The translations under genes and the position numbers were made by a program. The notes below the pieces were generated by a model that saw nothing but the letters and a program-made list of their open reading frames with translations, was not told the DNA's origin and did no database searches. From an uncultured beta proteobacterium (GTDB lineage: Bacteria; Pseudomonadota; Gammaproteobacteria; Burkholderiales; Burkholderiaceae_C), in assembly GCA_903844215.1 (NCBI GenBank), contig CAIMSP010000047.1, positions 1 to 50,834 of the forward strand: a DNA stretch of 50,834 nt. Direction: 5' to 3'. Positions 1 through 7,641 of the stretch are shown here, piece by piece. The number at the start of each line of letters is the position of its first letter. Positions within the stretch are counted from its first letter, which is position 1.

Positions 1-2
1 AG

Positions 3-134
3 GGCCTGAACAACAAGGTCAAAGTGACCATGAGAAAATCCTACGGCTTTCGGACCTTCAGAATCACCGAACTCGCCCTATATCACGTGCTTGGCAAGCT
101 TCCTGAGCCCGAACTCACCCACAGGTTCTACTGA
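3..134 (+). CDS. ISL3-type transposase, C-terminal end (5' part outside window)
   Basis: An open frame enters from the left edge and stops at 132-134, giving 43 residues. The peptide begins GLNNKVKVTMRKSYGFR and ends LPEPELTHRFY. The GLNNK-(I/V)-K-V ... YGFR pattern is the C-terminal signature of ISL3-family DDE transposases, where the catalytic Glu lies just upstream. Only the tail is visible, so integrity of the element, its inverted repeats and any target duplication cannot be judged. The stop overlaps the 3' end of the convergent small gene by a few bases. Family-level identification is from memory of the motif. Confidence 0.75.
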   Translation, partial: GLNNKVKVTMRKSYGFRTFRITELALYHVLGKLPEPELTHRFY

Positions 135-415
135 CGAAGCACTTTTTCAAGGTTCGCTAATCTGCTAACTACTACCTCGTTCTGCGGATTGGTCGATTTT
201 TGCTGTGATATTTCAAGCGCAGAAACCATGACGGCTTCGTTCTTATCATTCTCTTTTATAACATCGTTACGATATTTTTCGAGTGCCTTTTTAATTCTTT
301 CTCGCTCCATATTTTTAAGATAGTCTTCGTGTCGAAGTAACTGAAGCTCTTTTAGTTTTTCTGGTGTTAAACGTGTTGCCATGCCGTACTCACTTTTAAT
401 TAGCGTTGAATCCAA
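128..415 (-). CDS. small hypothetical protein (95 aa), unrecognised
   Basis: A 95-residue frame in AT-rich DNA, clearly different in base composition from the GC-rich chromosome further right. The product is charged and probably helical: Lys/Glu-rich over residues 15-60, with no membrane segment, signal peptide or cysteine. An internal Met at residue 12 (382) is an equally likely start; neither has a strong ribosome-binding site. The gene is convergent with the transposase tail and overlaps its stop by 7 bases, so it probably belongs to imported accessory DNA that the insertion sequence landed beside. No family was recognised and no function is proposed. Confidence 0.4.
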   Translation of the reverse strand: MDSTLIKSEYGMATRLTPEKLKELQLLRHEDYLKNMERERIKKALEKYRNDVIKENDKNEAVMVSALEISQQKSTNPQNEVVVSRLANLEKVLRQ

Positions 416-1040
416 AATTTAAAACAATATGATGTAGTAAAGGGGATTGATTGCAAATTCGGAATTTTAATTCATATATTTCGATATTGCATGCATCAAT
501 TGTGTCAATTTGCGGCGAAAAACGCAATAATTCATTGTCGGAGAATTTTATTTTCTACGCCCTTGCTCTCAACTAGGTTCTCGGTTTGCAGCATGCGCAG
601 CACTCCCTCGGTAAGACAGAATCGCCGTTTCGCCCTCGGAGCAATCTAGGAATGGCAGCCGTTCAACAGCGGCAATTCGCAAAAGACATATGCCACTGGC
701 TATATCGCCATCAGCTCGAACTTCTCCGTATTGAAGTCCGGATGAATCACTGCAAGGGCGGGACAAGTGCCCAATGCATGACGAGTACAGCGTGCCTCGG
801 ATGCAACTTTGCCACACCAGTGGCGCACCACGTGAGCCTTTGACACTGGCCGTAAGAACAGCAGTTTCAGTCGACAGCACCACATGTGAGGGCCACGCTG
901 CGAGCCTGCCGGTGGTGATCATTGTCCCAGTGCATCAGTGGCGCGCTTCACCCTCAGTGGTGGACCGTGGCTGCTGTGCATTAATAAACAGTTAATTAAA
1001 ACACCATAAGTGGCATAATAAATGAACACGTGCTGTCACT
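416..1040. other. gene-poor stretch between imported DNA and the MerR gene
   Basis: Roughly 416-560 is AT-rich with short dyads (for example TTGCG 510-514 against CGCAA 523-527). From 560 to 985 composition becomes more GC-rich, but only short frames exist on both strands and none resembles a known family; it could be an eroded gene. Bases 981-1019 are again AT-rich and probably carry the promoter of the MerR-family gene: TTAATT at 992-997 and CATAAT at 1014-1019 with a 16-base spacer. I see no supported gene, RNA or repeat array here. Confidence 0.5.
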
Positions 1041-1451
1041 ATGTCAAACCCCAAAACCTTCACCCTCGACGAGCTCTGCACCCTGAGTGACTGCCCCAAG
1101 CGCACGGTGCGCTACTACATCCAGATCGGGCTGGTGGACCGGCCGATGGGCGAAACCAGGGCGGCGCACTACTTGGGCAGCCATCTGGATCAGCTGCTGA
1201 AGATTCGCCAGCTCAGCGATGCCGGTGTTTCGCTGGAGCGCATTCGCGAGGTTCTGTCCGGCGAGGTCGCGCCCGTGCCGCTGCGCCAGCGCAAGCCCGG
1301 AGCGGTGGAGGTGCGCAGCCACGTGCACATCGCGCCCGGCTTGGAGCTGCAGATCTCTCCCGAAGACGCCGGCCTTGAGTCTGAGCAGGTGAGGGAGCTG
1401 GTGCGCGCCGTGATGAAGGTCTATCAAGATTTACAGGACAAGTCCCGATGA
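1041..1451 (+). CDS. MerR-family transcriptional regulator
   Basis: This 136-residue protein opens with a MerR-type winged helix-turn-helix: residues 6-30 (FTLDELCTLSDCPKRTVRYYIQ) form the HTH with the typical RTVRYYI recognition helix, followed by a wing with RAAHYLGSHLDQLLKIRQL. The N-terminal ~75 residues are therefore a DNA-binding domain; the remaining ~60 residues lack the cysteines of metal-sensing MerR proteins. The stop overlaps the start of the VIT/VWA gene by an ATGA, so the two are translationally coupled and the regulator very likely controls that gene and itself. Its inducer is unknown. Confidence 0.88.
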   Translation: MSNPKTFTLDELCTLSDCPKRTVRYYIQIGLVDRPMGETRAAHYLGSHLDQLLKIRQLSDAGVSLERIREVLSGEVAPVPLRQRKPGAVEVRSHVHIAPGLELQISPEDAGLESEQVRELVRAVMKVYQDLQDKSR

Positions 1452-3892
1452 ATACAAACAGTCAAGAAGAACAAGCGCAACTCGTCAGCGCAGATGGCGA
1501 AGCGGCCACCCTGCAGTCCGTGCACATCGAGGGCCGGCTTGATGGTCTGTTGCTGCAGCTGACGTCGCGTCAGCACTACCGCAACGATGGCAAGAACAAC
1601 CTGGAGACGGTCTTCACCTTCCCTCTGCCCTGGGGCGCGACGCTGCTGGGTCTGAACGCCGAGATCGATGGTCATCGCCTTCAGGGCACGGTGCTGGAGA
1701 AAAAGCAGGCCACCGAGCGCTACGAAAAAGCCATCGACGCCGGCGACACGCCCATCATGGTGGAGCGCTCGGCGAGTGGCCTGTACACGGCGAATCTGGG
1801 CAACCTCAAGCCCGGCGAGTCAGCCGTCATCGAGATCGAATACGCGCAACTGCTGCGCTTCGAGCAGGGGCAGATCCGCATCACCGTGCCCACCACGGTG
1901 GCGCCGCGCTATGGCGATGCGCACCGTACCGGCGGCCTGGCGCGGCACGAGTCGGTGGAATCCAGCCTGTTGGTGGACTACCCATTGACGCTGCTACTCA
2001 CGCTCACCGGTCAGGCTACCCAAGCCGCCGTGCTGTGCCCCAGCCACAAGGTGGAACTGGCCAAACTGGCCGACACGGTGCGGGTTTCATTGAAGCAGGG
2101 CGCCTTTCTGGACCGCGACTTCGTGCTGCTGTTGCAGGGCCTGCAGGGCAAGTCCTTTGCCACGGTCACACCCGACGGCGAGCACTACGCCGTGCTGGCC
2201 AGCTACTGCCCCGCGCTGCCCGAGAGGACCGACGCGCCGCTGCTGCTCAAGGTGCTGGTGGACTGCTCGGGCTCCATGGGTGGCGACAGCATCGAGGCCG
2301 CGCGCAGGGCGCTGCATGAGGTGCTGAAGGAACTCAACGCCGAGGATTGGATCGGCTACAGCCGCTTCGGCTCGAGCGTCGTGCACGACCTGGCCGGCAC
2401 CCGACCGTGCGATGGCGCCACCGTCAACAAGGTGGCGCACCTGATCGCGGCCACCGATGCCGACCTGGGCGGCACGGAGATGAACGCGGCGCTGATTTCC
2501 ACCTGCGAGCTCGGCGCTCAGCGCGGCTGGAAGAGCCTGTTCCAACTCTCACAGGAACGGGCGTCGCAGCAGGACGTGCTGCTCATCACCGATGGCGACA
2601 TTTGGGATGTGGAAGAAGTCATCCGCAGCGCGAAAAGCTCGGGGCACCGCGTCTTTGCCGTGGGTGTGGGCAGCGCGCCGGCGGAAAGCTTGCTGCGCGA
2701 ATTGGCGGAAAAAACCGGCGGCGCTTGTGAGCTGGTGTCGCCGAATCAGGATGTGGCCGAAGTCATCCTGCGCACGTTTCGGCGCATGCGTGCCACGCGC
2801 AGCTGCGACCTGGCCATCGAATGGGGACAGGAACCGGTGTGGCAGTCACCCTTGCCGAAGAGCATGTTCGCCGGCGACACGGTGCATGTGTTTGCGCGAC
2901 TGGCTCGGGCGCCGAGCTGGCCACCGATGCTGTCGTGGGTCGGTGGCGCCGAGCGCGCACACCTTGCCGCAGCAGAGCTGGAAAATGCGGCAGGTGAAAG
3001 CCTGGCACGCATGGGTGCTGCGGCGCAGTTGGCGTCACTGCCGGTGGGGCTGCCCAAGTCGGTCACGCCGGAACCGGATGCGCAACGACTGGACCTGGCG
3101 CTGCGTTACCAGTTGGTGACGGAGCGGACGAATCTGCTGCTGGTGCATGTGCGCGCAGATGGCAGCAAGGCCGAAGGGCTGCCGGCCCTCGCGCCGGTAC
3201 AGCACATGCAGGCAGCAGGGTGGGGCGCCGTGGGGTCGGTGTTTGCTTGCCAAGGTGCGATTGCGTACAGCAATAAACCAGTTTCCTTCAGCGTGCCATC
3301 GGTGTGGAGGACGTCAAAGGCGATGGCGGCACCAATGGACGATTCATTCGTATTGCGCGATAGCGATTATTCCTATGAGGACGATGACCTGTCGCGCGAT
3401 CCCATTGAGGATGCGGCGTTCCTTCGCAAGGGTCGTGTCGTCACGCCGCTTGCCTTGCTGGAGGTGTTCGACGCCTTGGCACAGTTGGCCGGCGCAGAGG
3501 CCTGGTTCGGTGACAGGCTCGATGAACAGCGATTGCCGGTCGGGTTGACGCGGCTGCTCGGTGAACTCGAGATAGCCCTGGGTTCGCGCGCTCAGGCATG
3601 GGCACTGGTGCTGCAATGGCTTCAGGGTCGGCTGAGCGATGACTTTGTCTTTTCGCGCATGGGCGCACGCGTCCTGCGGCACGCTCTCAAGCCAGTGGAC
3701 GCGGCCAACCTGCCGCAGGGCACGAAGCAGGTGGCCGACAGGTTGGCCCGCGTGACAAGTGGCGCCTGGGGCCGGACTGTGGCGTCGGTTGTAAAAGGGC
3801 GCGCGGCCGGTAATGGCATGTTCGGGCCGGCAACTGCGAAGGACATTGACGACTTCGAGATCCCGGCATTTCTCAGAAAATACTCGGACTGA
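1448..3892 (+). CDS. VIT and von Willebrand factor A domain protein
   Basis: This is an 814-residue protein with an N-terminal VIT (vault/inter-alpha-trypsin) domain, roughly residues 15-140, containing the hallmark Y-E-K-A region before the conserved PGE segment. A VWA domain spans about 265-440. Its metal-ion-dependent adhesion site is intact: DCSGS with D272, S274 and S276, and the later DGD (about residue 381). The last ~370 residues are poorly conserved and may hold a scaffold domain. No signal peptide or membrane span is evident, so a cytoplasmic location is likely. It starts inside the MerR gene (ATGA overlap). VIT/VWA proteins bind partners through the metal site; the physiological role of this bacterial pair is not established. 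Confidence 0.88.
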   Translation: MNTNSQEEQAQLVSADGEAATLQSVHIEGRLDGLLLQLTSRQHYRNDGKNNLETVFTFPLPWGATLLGLNAEIDGHRLQGTVLEKKQATERYEKAIDAGDTPIMVERSASGLYTANLGNLKPGESAVIEIEYAQLLRFEQGQIRITVPTTVAPRYGDAHRTGGLARHESVESSLLVDYPLTLLLTLTGQATQAAVLCPSHKVELAKLADTVRVSLKQGAFLDRDFVLLLQGLQGKSFATVTPDGEHYAVLASYCPALPERTDAPLLLKVLVDCSGSMGGDSIEAARRALHEVLKELNAEDWIGYSRFGSSVVHDLAGTRPCDGATVNKVAHLIAATDADLGGTEMNAALISTCELGAQRGWKSLFQLSQERASQQDVLLITDGDIWDVEEVIRSAKSSGHRVFAVGVGSAPAESLLRELAEKTGGACELVSPNQDVAEVILRTFRRMRATRSCDLAIEWGQEPVWQSPLPKSMFAGDTVHVFARLARAPSWPPMLSWVGGAERAHLAAAELENAAGESLARMGAAAQLASLPVGLPKSVTPEPDAQRLDLALRYQLVTERTNLLLVHVRADGSKAEGLPALAPVQHMQAAGWGAVGSVFACQGAIAYSNKPVSFSVPSVWRTSKAMAAPMDDSFVLRDSDYSYEDDDLSRDPIEDAAFLRKGRVVTPLALLEVFDALAQLAGAEAWFGDRLDEQRLPVGLTRLLGELEIALGSRAQAWALVLQWLQGRLSDDFVFSRMGARVLRHALKPVDAANLPQGTKQVADRLARVTSGAWGRTVASVVKGRAAGNGMFGPATAKDIDDFEIPAFLRKYSD

Positions 3893-3998
3893 GTCTGCAA
3901 GATGGTGGCTGGCAATGGCCAGTCACTGCATTGTGATTCTCGTAACGAGCGGATGTTTTCTATCTGTGTCGTTCTTTGGACGCTAGGTGAGAGTCGAG

Positions 3999-4862
3999 CT
4001 ATGTGAATTTGTCTAAAAGTGGATTCAAAACGGCTTTGCTGATCCATTCCACATGATTCTTTGACCCATCGTTTGCAACATCAAATCCATGGTCAAAATG
4101 CAAACCATTTCTTAGTCCTAACAGATAGCGGGCGTGTTGCCTGTCGGATTCGTTTCGGTCTAGGGCGTGAACTCTGATCGCAATTCGAGTAGCTCCCGCC
4201 TCCTTGGCAACATCCTCAAAATCAGCGCCCTGCAAATCCAAGCTTCGTCCAGTTTTGGAAGGCGAATAAAAGATTTCAAACGCCTCCACCTGCTTCCATT
4301 TAACCGCCTCATGCAAAAACTGTGCAAGTACCTTGCGCCGCCTATCCGGAAGCCCTGTGCTGCGTGAATCAGACTGAAATCTCAATGTGAAAAATGGATC
4401 AACCAACACTACTTTTCGAGAGAGCATCAGAATAGGCCGAGCTACCGCCACATATGCATGTGACGTTCTGTCAATCAATGCCCCACTTGCATCAGGAAAA
4501 GCGTCAGGATCGCTGAGAACCATATCAATCGGTTCGACCAGGTTGCTAGGCTTACCAGCCGGGCCGACAAGCTTGAAAACCTCTCTGCGCAAACTCACCG
4601 CATTTTCCGGCCATGACATGCTGGACCGAAAGCGGACGCTCGTGGGCAAAATTGCATGGGACAGACGATACTTGATGGCCTCATCAGAAGCCATTACGCC
4701 CAGATCTGAAATGGAACGAAGATGCTCGCGCAGCTGACCTTCCCACTCCATCGGAAAATCGGCAATAAACCGCCCTTCGGATGGACTGAAAAGCCTAAGA
4801 AGATCGATAAGATCACGCAAGCCACCTGGAGCTTGCGGATCAATTCCAATCAGATCATTCAT
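3999..4862 (-). CDS. unrecognised partner of the AAA ATPase, HKD-like C-terminal motif
   Basis: The chosen start (4862) gives 287 residues and an 8-base overlap with the stop of the upstream ATPase gene; a longer upstream extension would lie entirely inside that gene. No membrane segment or signal peptide is seen. Two stretches stand out. A hydrophobic strand runs from K150 (KVVLVDPFF). Near the end, H243-A-R245-Y246 is followed by GLHFDHGFD, reminiscent of the HxK/HxR half-site and trailing Gly in degenerate phospholipase-D-like (HKD) proteins. This resemblance is weak, so nuclease activity is only a hypothesis. The AT-rich composition matches the ATPase and differs from flanking genes, suggesting joint transfer. 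It is probably the effector or adaptor of a two-gene defence-type unit. Confidence 0.7.
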   Translation of the reverse strand: MNDLIGIDPQAPGGLRDLIDLLRLFSPSEGRFIADFPMEWEGQLREHLRSISDLGVMASDEAIKYRLSHAILPTSVRFRSSMSWPENAVSLRREVFKLVGPAGKPSNLVEPIDMVLSDPDAFPDASGALIDRTSHAYVAVARPILMLSRKVVLVDPFFTLRFQSDSRSTGLPDRRRKVLAQFLHEAVKWKQVEAFEIFYSPSKTGRSLDLQGADFEDVAKEAGATRIAIRVHALDRNESDRQHARYLLGLRNGLHFDHGFDVANDGSKNHVEWISKAVLNPLLDKFT

Positions 4863-6498
4863 CGAATAGATCCTTGCCACGCTCCTCGAAAAAACCTCGC
4901 GGCCATCGGTCAATAAAGTCGCCCTGAGTGCTGACACGAATATTCTTAACTTTTGAACAGCCGTCAGGTTGCGGCTCAAAATAGAGCACTGATAAATCCT
5001 CTGGTTTTAGTGCGAGAGGACTCCCGTCCGGATGCTTGCCGGCTGTGGTTTCACGAATACGGCGCAGGCAACGCAGCATAATATATTCGCTGTGGGTTTC
5101 TATGAAATGATGCGCATGCTCAACCTTTGTCGCCTCAGCGAAGGTGTCACCCAAAGCCGACTGTAAGGCTGGATGCAAATGCAACTCCGGTTGCTGGAAG
5201 AAACCATTTCCGCTGTGAATTGCAACCAATACTGGAATCACGCAGCTAATGCCAGTTCCAACATCCTCAAAGGTCATTCTGCGCCCAGTCTTGTCAACCA
5301 ATGAGCCAATCATTAGCGCAGCCGACAGTGGTGGCACCGACAAATTGGTAGCGGGCCTTATTTCAAGGGCCTCGAAAACTAGTTGGTAACCGTGATCAAT
5401 AAAGAGATGTTCCCTAAGACACCGATTTACAAAGCCATGAATTGGCTCATTGATAGATCGTCGTGGACCACGCCCGCGTGCACCCATAGCAAAACCGAGC
5501 TTGGCCGCGGCCGATAAAACCGGATCCAAAGTTTGTTCAGGTAATCTATCTGTGGTTTGATTGTCGATGAAAATTTCATTCTTTTCTTTGAACAACTCCA
5601 CGTAACTCGATTTTGCAAGGGAATTCATGAAATCAAATTTGGAATCTATGGGAAAACCTAGATTGAATATTGGCGCCTCTGCAAAATTGGAAGGTAATCC
5701 GCTGATGCCTTCAGGGAATATCTGATTGCTGCAAATGTGACTGAGCGCCGAGTTCTCAATGGTTGTTCTGTCTGCGCCAAGATTAAACGGAACCGAAATA
5801 TGCTCAGCCAAGTCAGATAATAGAATATTAACAATTTCTACTAAATCTCGCTCAAATTCGGATTCACCTCCCGATGCCGAAATAGAAATAGGTTTCGCAA
5901 AATTAACCAGACAATCCAGTTTATAATGTTTATCCTGTTTCTTTAAAGGGTTTGCATGTTTTTGTATGAGGGATGTTAATGTATTTCCAAATGGTTTTTT
6001 CGTGATAGTTAATTTATCTGGGCCATGCGTTAGATCAAGGTTAATGCTAAATATATTTAACCCTCCAGCTGCAAGCGCTATTACAGATAGCCCATCGGGC
6101 TCGCCCCGCAATGATAAAACGAACTCCCAGCCAGCCTCGTCAAACCAATTATATATTCCGCCGCTTATTTCAAATATATCTTGTATGTCAAAACGCCCTT
6201 TGTGAATGGCAGCATCGAAATAACCTGTCTTGAAATGCAAATCAATCGATAATTCCGGGCGTTTTGAATTCGATTTAAGATCTATCAATGGATTGATGTG
6301 CAACCATCTTGAAACCGGTGAATGGACGCGAGCAAGACTCCCACCGCTTATCACATTGTTGATCAAGGAGAGTGCGTCATGTATACAGCTTTTTCCGGCG
6401 GAATTTGGTCCGTATAGGAATGTGAGTGGGCTGATCGGTATTTCGGTTCTCTCGCGGAGAGACTGGAAATTCTCGAGAACAAGTAGGTATGGTTTCAT
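4855..6498 (-). CDS. AAA ATPase, DUF3696-type (OLD/ABC-like)
   Basis: This 547-residue ABC-like ATPase starts with the family's N-terminal strand and a Walker A motif GPNSAGKS at residues 30-37. After a long helical insert, Walker B is QPELHLHP at 436-443, with E438 as candidate catalytic acid, followed by the ETHSE switch at 467-471. The C-terminus carries the RWPRGFFEER stretch characteristic of DUF3696 proteins. No TOPRIM domain is present, so it is not a full OLD nuclease. It overlaps the downstream partner gene by 8 bases. DUF3696/AAA_15 ATPases commonly act as sensor or motor subunits of anti-phage systems paired with a variable effector. The composition is AT-rich, pointing to horizontal acquisition. 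Confidence 0.85.
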   Translation of the reverse strand: MKPYLLVLENFQSLRERTEIPISPLTFLYGPNSAGKSCIHDALSLINNVISGGSLARVHSPVSRWLHINPLIDLKSNSKRPELSIDLHFKTGYFDAAIHKGRFDIQDIFEISGGIYNWFDEAGWEFVLSLRGEPDGLSVIALAAGGLNIFSINLDLTHGPDKLTITKKPFGNTLTSLIQKHANPLKKQDKHYKLDCLVNFAKPISISASGGESEFERDLVEIVNILLSDLAEHISVPFNLGADRTTIENSALSHICSNQIFPEGISGLPSNFAEAPIFNLGFPIDSKFDFMNSLAKSSYVELFKEKNEIFIDNQTTDRLPEQTLDPVLSAAAKLGFAMGARGRGPRRSINEPIHGFVNRCLREHLFIDHGYQLVFEALEIRPATNLSVPPLSAALMIGSLVDKTGRRMTFEDVGTGISCVIPVLVAIHSGNGFFQQPELHLHPALQSALGDTFAEATKVEHAHHFIETHSEYIMLRCLRRIRETTAGKHPDGSPLALKPEDLSVLYFEPQPDGCSKVKNIRVSTQGDFIDRWPRGFFEERGKDLFDE

Positions 6499-6678
6499 GC
6501 AAGTCGGGATGATTCTGACGGCGGTCCAGATCGCGCTTTAACTTAATTGTAGTTACGGTCTGCGCAACACTATAACTGCGTTCAAAGCCCGATCGTTTTT
6601 TCTGTCGACTGCTGGAACGGTGCACTCATAATTATTTTTTCAATATCTATTTGAGCCTTACGCTCAACCCTCAGTTAA
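6499..6678. other. upstream region of the AAA ATPase unit
   Basis: AT-rich spacer that should hold the promoter of the minus-strand ATPase operon. I could not choose one promoter with confidence. A small perfect dyad, TTGAGC (6651-6656) and GCTCAA (6662-6667), lies just past the stop of the Rhs remnant when read on the minus strand; it could be a weak terminator or a protein-binding site. No gene was supported. Confidence 0.35.
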
Positions 6679-6783
6679 TCAGAACAACCGGTCTTGCGCC
6701 AGGGTCTGCAAACGCGAGACATCGTCATAGCCATACTTGGTGGAAGTGGCGCCCGCGCCGCGCACCGCAGTGTGCGCCCATCA
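6679..6783 (-). pseudogene. Rhs/YD-repeat protein remnant (C-terminal scrap)
   Basis: Read on the minus strand, about 34 residues precede a stop at 6679-6681. They include KYGYDDVSRLQTLAQD, which resembles the YDxxGRLxxL pattern of Rhs/YD repeats. An in-frame stop just upstream and the lack of any longer frame show that only a fragment survives. It lies between the AAA ATPase unit and the efflux operon and may mark an old rearrangement border. The identification rests on a single repeat and is tentative. Confidence 0.4.
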
Positions 6784-6805
6784 GGGGCCGGAACCGACGC
6801 GACGA

Positions 6806-6834
6806 TTGACAACTGACCGGCGGTCATTTATATT
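6806..6834 (+). promoter_or_regulatory. sigma70-type promoter of the tetR-RND operon
   Basis: TTGACA at 6806-6811 and TATATT at 6829-6834 are separated by exactly 17 bases, a near-consensus housekeeping promoter. The predicted transcription start near 6841 leaves about 50 bases of leader before the regulator's ATG at 6892. The spacer contains the palindromic operator described separately. Confidence 0.75.
6814..6826. promoter_or_regulatory. candidate TetR-type operator within the promoter spacer
   Basis: TGACCGGCGGTCA is a dyad with arms TGACC and GGTCA around a 3-base centre, sitting between the -35 and -10 boxes. A second, looser dyad TGAC-N5-GTCA follows at 6846-6858, just after the predicted transcription start. 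Binding of the downstream TetR-family protein here would block RNA polymerase, giving autorepression and efflux control. Placement is seen; the assignment to this regulator is inference. Confidence 0.6.
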
Positions 6835-6891
6835 TCCAGTCCAAATGACCCAAAGTCAGTTAGCCGCGATCGCCCCCGGCTGGCTTCATTC

Positions 6892-7641
6892 ATGAACCGA
6901 CTCAAGAAGATTTTCAGTTGCCACGCCGCCCCTGCACTCGCCGCTGAAAGCGGGGGTCGCGGCCGTTTGCGTGCGCTGGGCGATGACGAGAAGCAGGCCA
7001 AGCGCCAGGCTATTTTGGACGCCGCCGACGGACTGTTTGCGCAGCGCCATGAATTGGCGAACGTGGCCGACATCGCGCTGGCGGCCGGACTGGCCAAGGG
7101 CACGGTGTACCTCTACTTTCAATCCAAGGAAGAAATCTATCTGGCCCTGCACCTGCGCCATATGGAGCGGTTCCTGGGCGCGCTGATCGCGCGTCTGGAC
7201 AGCGAGTCGGCGTTTCGCTTTGACGAGCTGACGGCCCTGGTCAGCCTGCACATGCTGAGCGACTCCAACGACTTGCCGCTGGGCGCGTGCTGCACCGGCT
7301 TTGCCGCTGGCGCCGTGTCGAGCGCGGCCGCAGAGAATTTTCAGACCTGTCTGACGGCCTGGCTGGAGTCGGCCGGCGCCGGCCTGGAACGCCATTTCCC
7401 CAAGCTCTCCCGCGGCGAAGGCGCCAGGCTGCTGAATCACAGCTACGCCTTCATGATCGGCCTGTACAGCCTGATGCGCAGCGAGCAAAGCGGCGGCCTG
7501 AAGTGCGCGCAGATCCAGGGCATGGGCAGTTTTCAGCAAGAAGCGCTGCTCGCCCTCACCCGCTATTGGACCCAGGTCGCCGGCATCGATGGCGGCGCGC
7601 TCAAGGCCGCAGCCAAACCACAACAACGGAACAAGAAATGA
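6892..7641 (+). CDS. TetR-family repressor of the RND efflux operon
   Basis: The product has 249 residues. The N-terminal DNA-binding domain covers about residues 35-85, with the helix-turn-helix IALAAGLAKGTVYLYFQSKE at 61-80, a textbook TetR signature. The rest is the helical ligand-binding/dimerisation domain, as expected for regulators of multidrug efflux. About 30 residues precede the domain, so a later start is possible, although the next Met lies inside the domain. The stop overlaps the ATG of the membrane-fusion protein (ATGA at 7638-7641). Together with the operator in the upstream promoter this supports a self-regulated tetR-MFP-RND operon. Confidence 0.9.
   Translation: MNRLKKIFSCHAAPALAAESGGRGRLRALGDDEKQAKRQAILDAADGLFAQRHELANVADIALAAGLAKGTVYLYFQSKEEIYLALHLRHMERFLGALIARLDSESAFRFDELTALVSLHMLSDSNDLPLGACCTGFAAGAVSSAAAENFQTCLTAWLESAGAGLERHFPKLSRGEGARLLNHSYAFMIGLYSLMRSEQSGGLKCAQIQGMGSFQQEALLALTRYWTQVAGIDGGALKAAAKPQQRNKK

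Noticed and set aside
569..995. Overlapping frames on both strands in the gap before the MerR gene
   Set aside because: They are short, overlap one another in several frames and show no recognisable family; composition suggests eroded sequence, so none is reported as a gene.
3893..3998. CTGG/CCAG hairpin downstream of the VIT/VWA gene
   Set aside because: The stem is short and imperfect and lacks a T-run, so it is not reported as a terminator.
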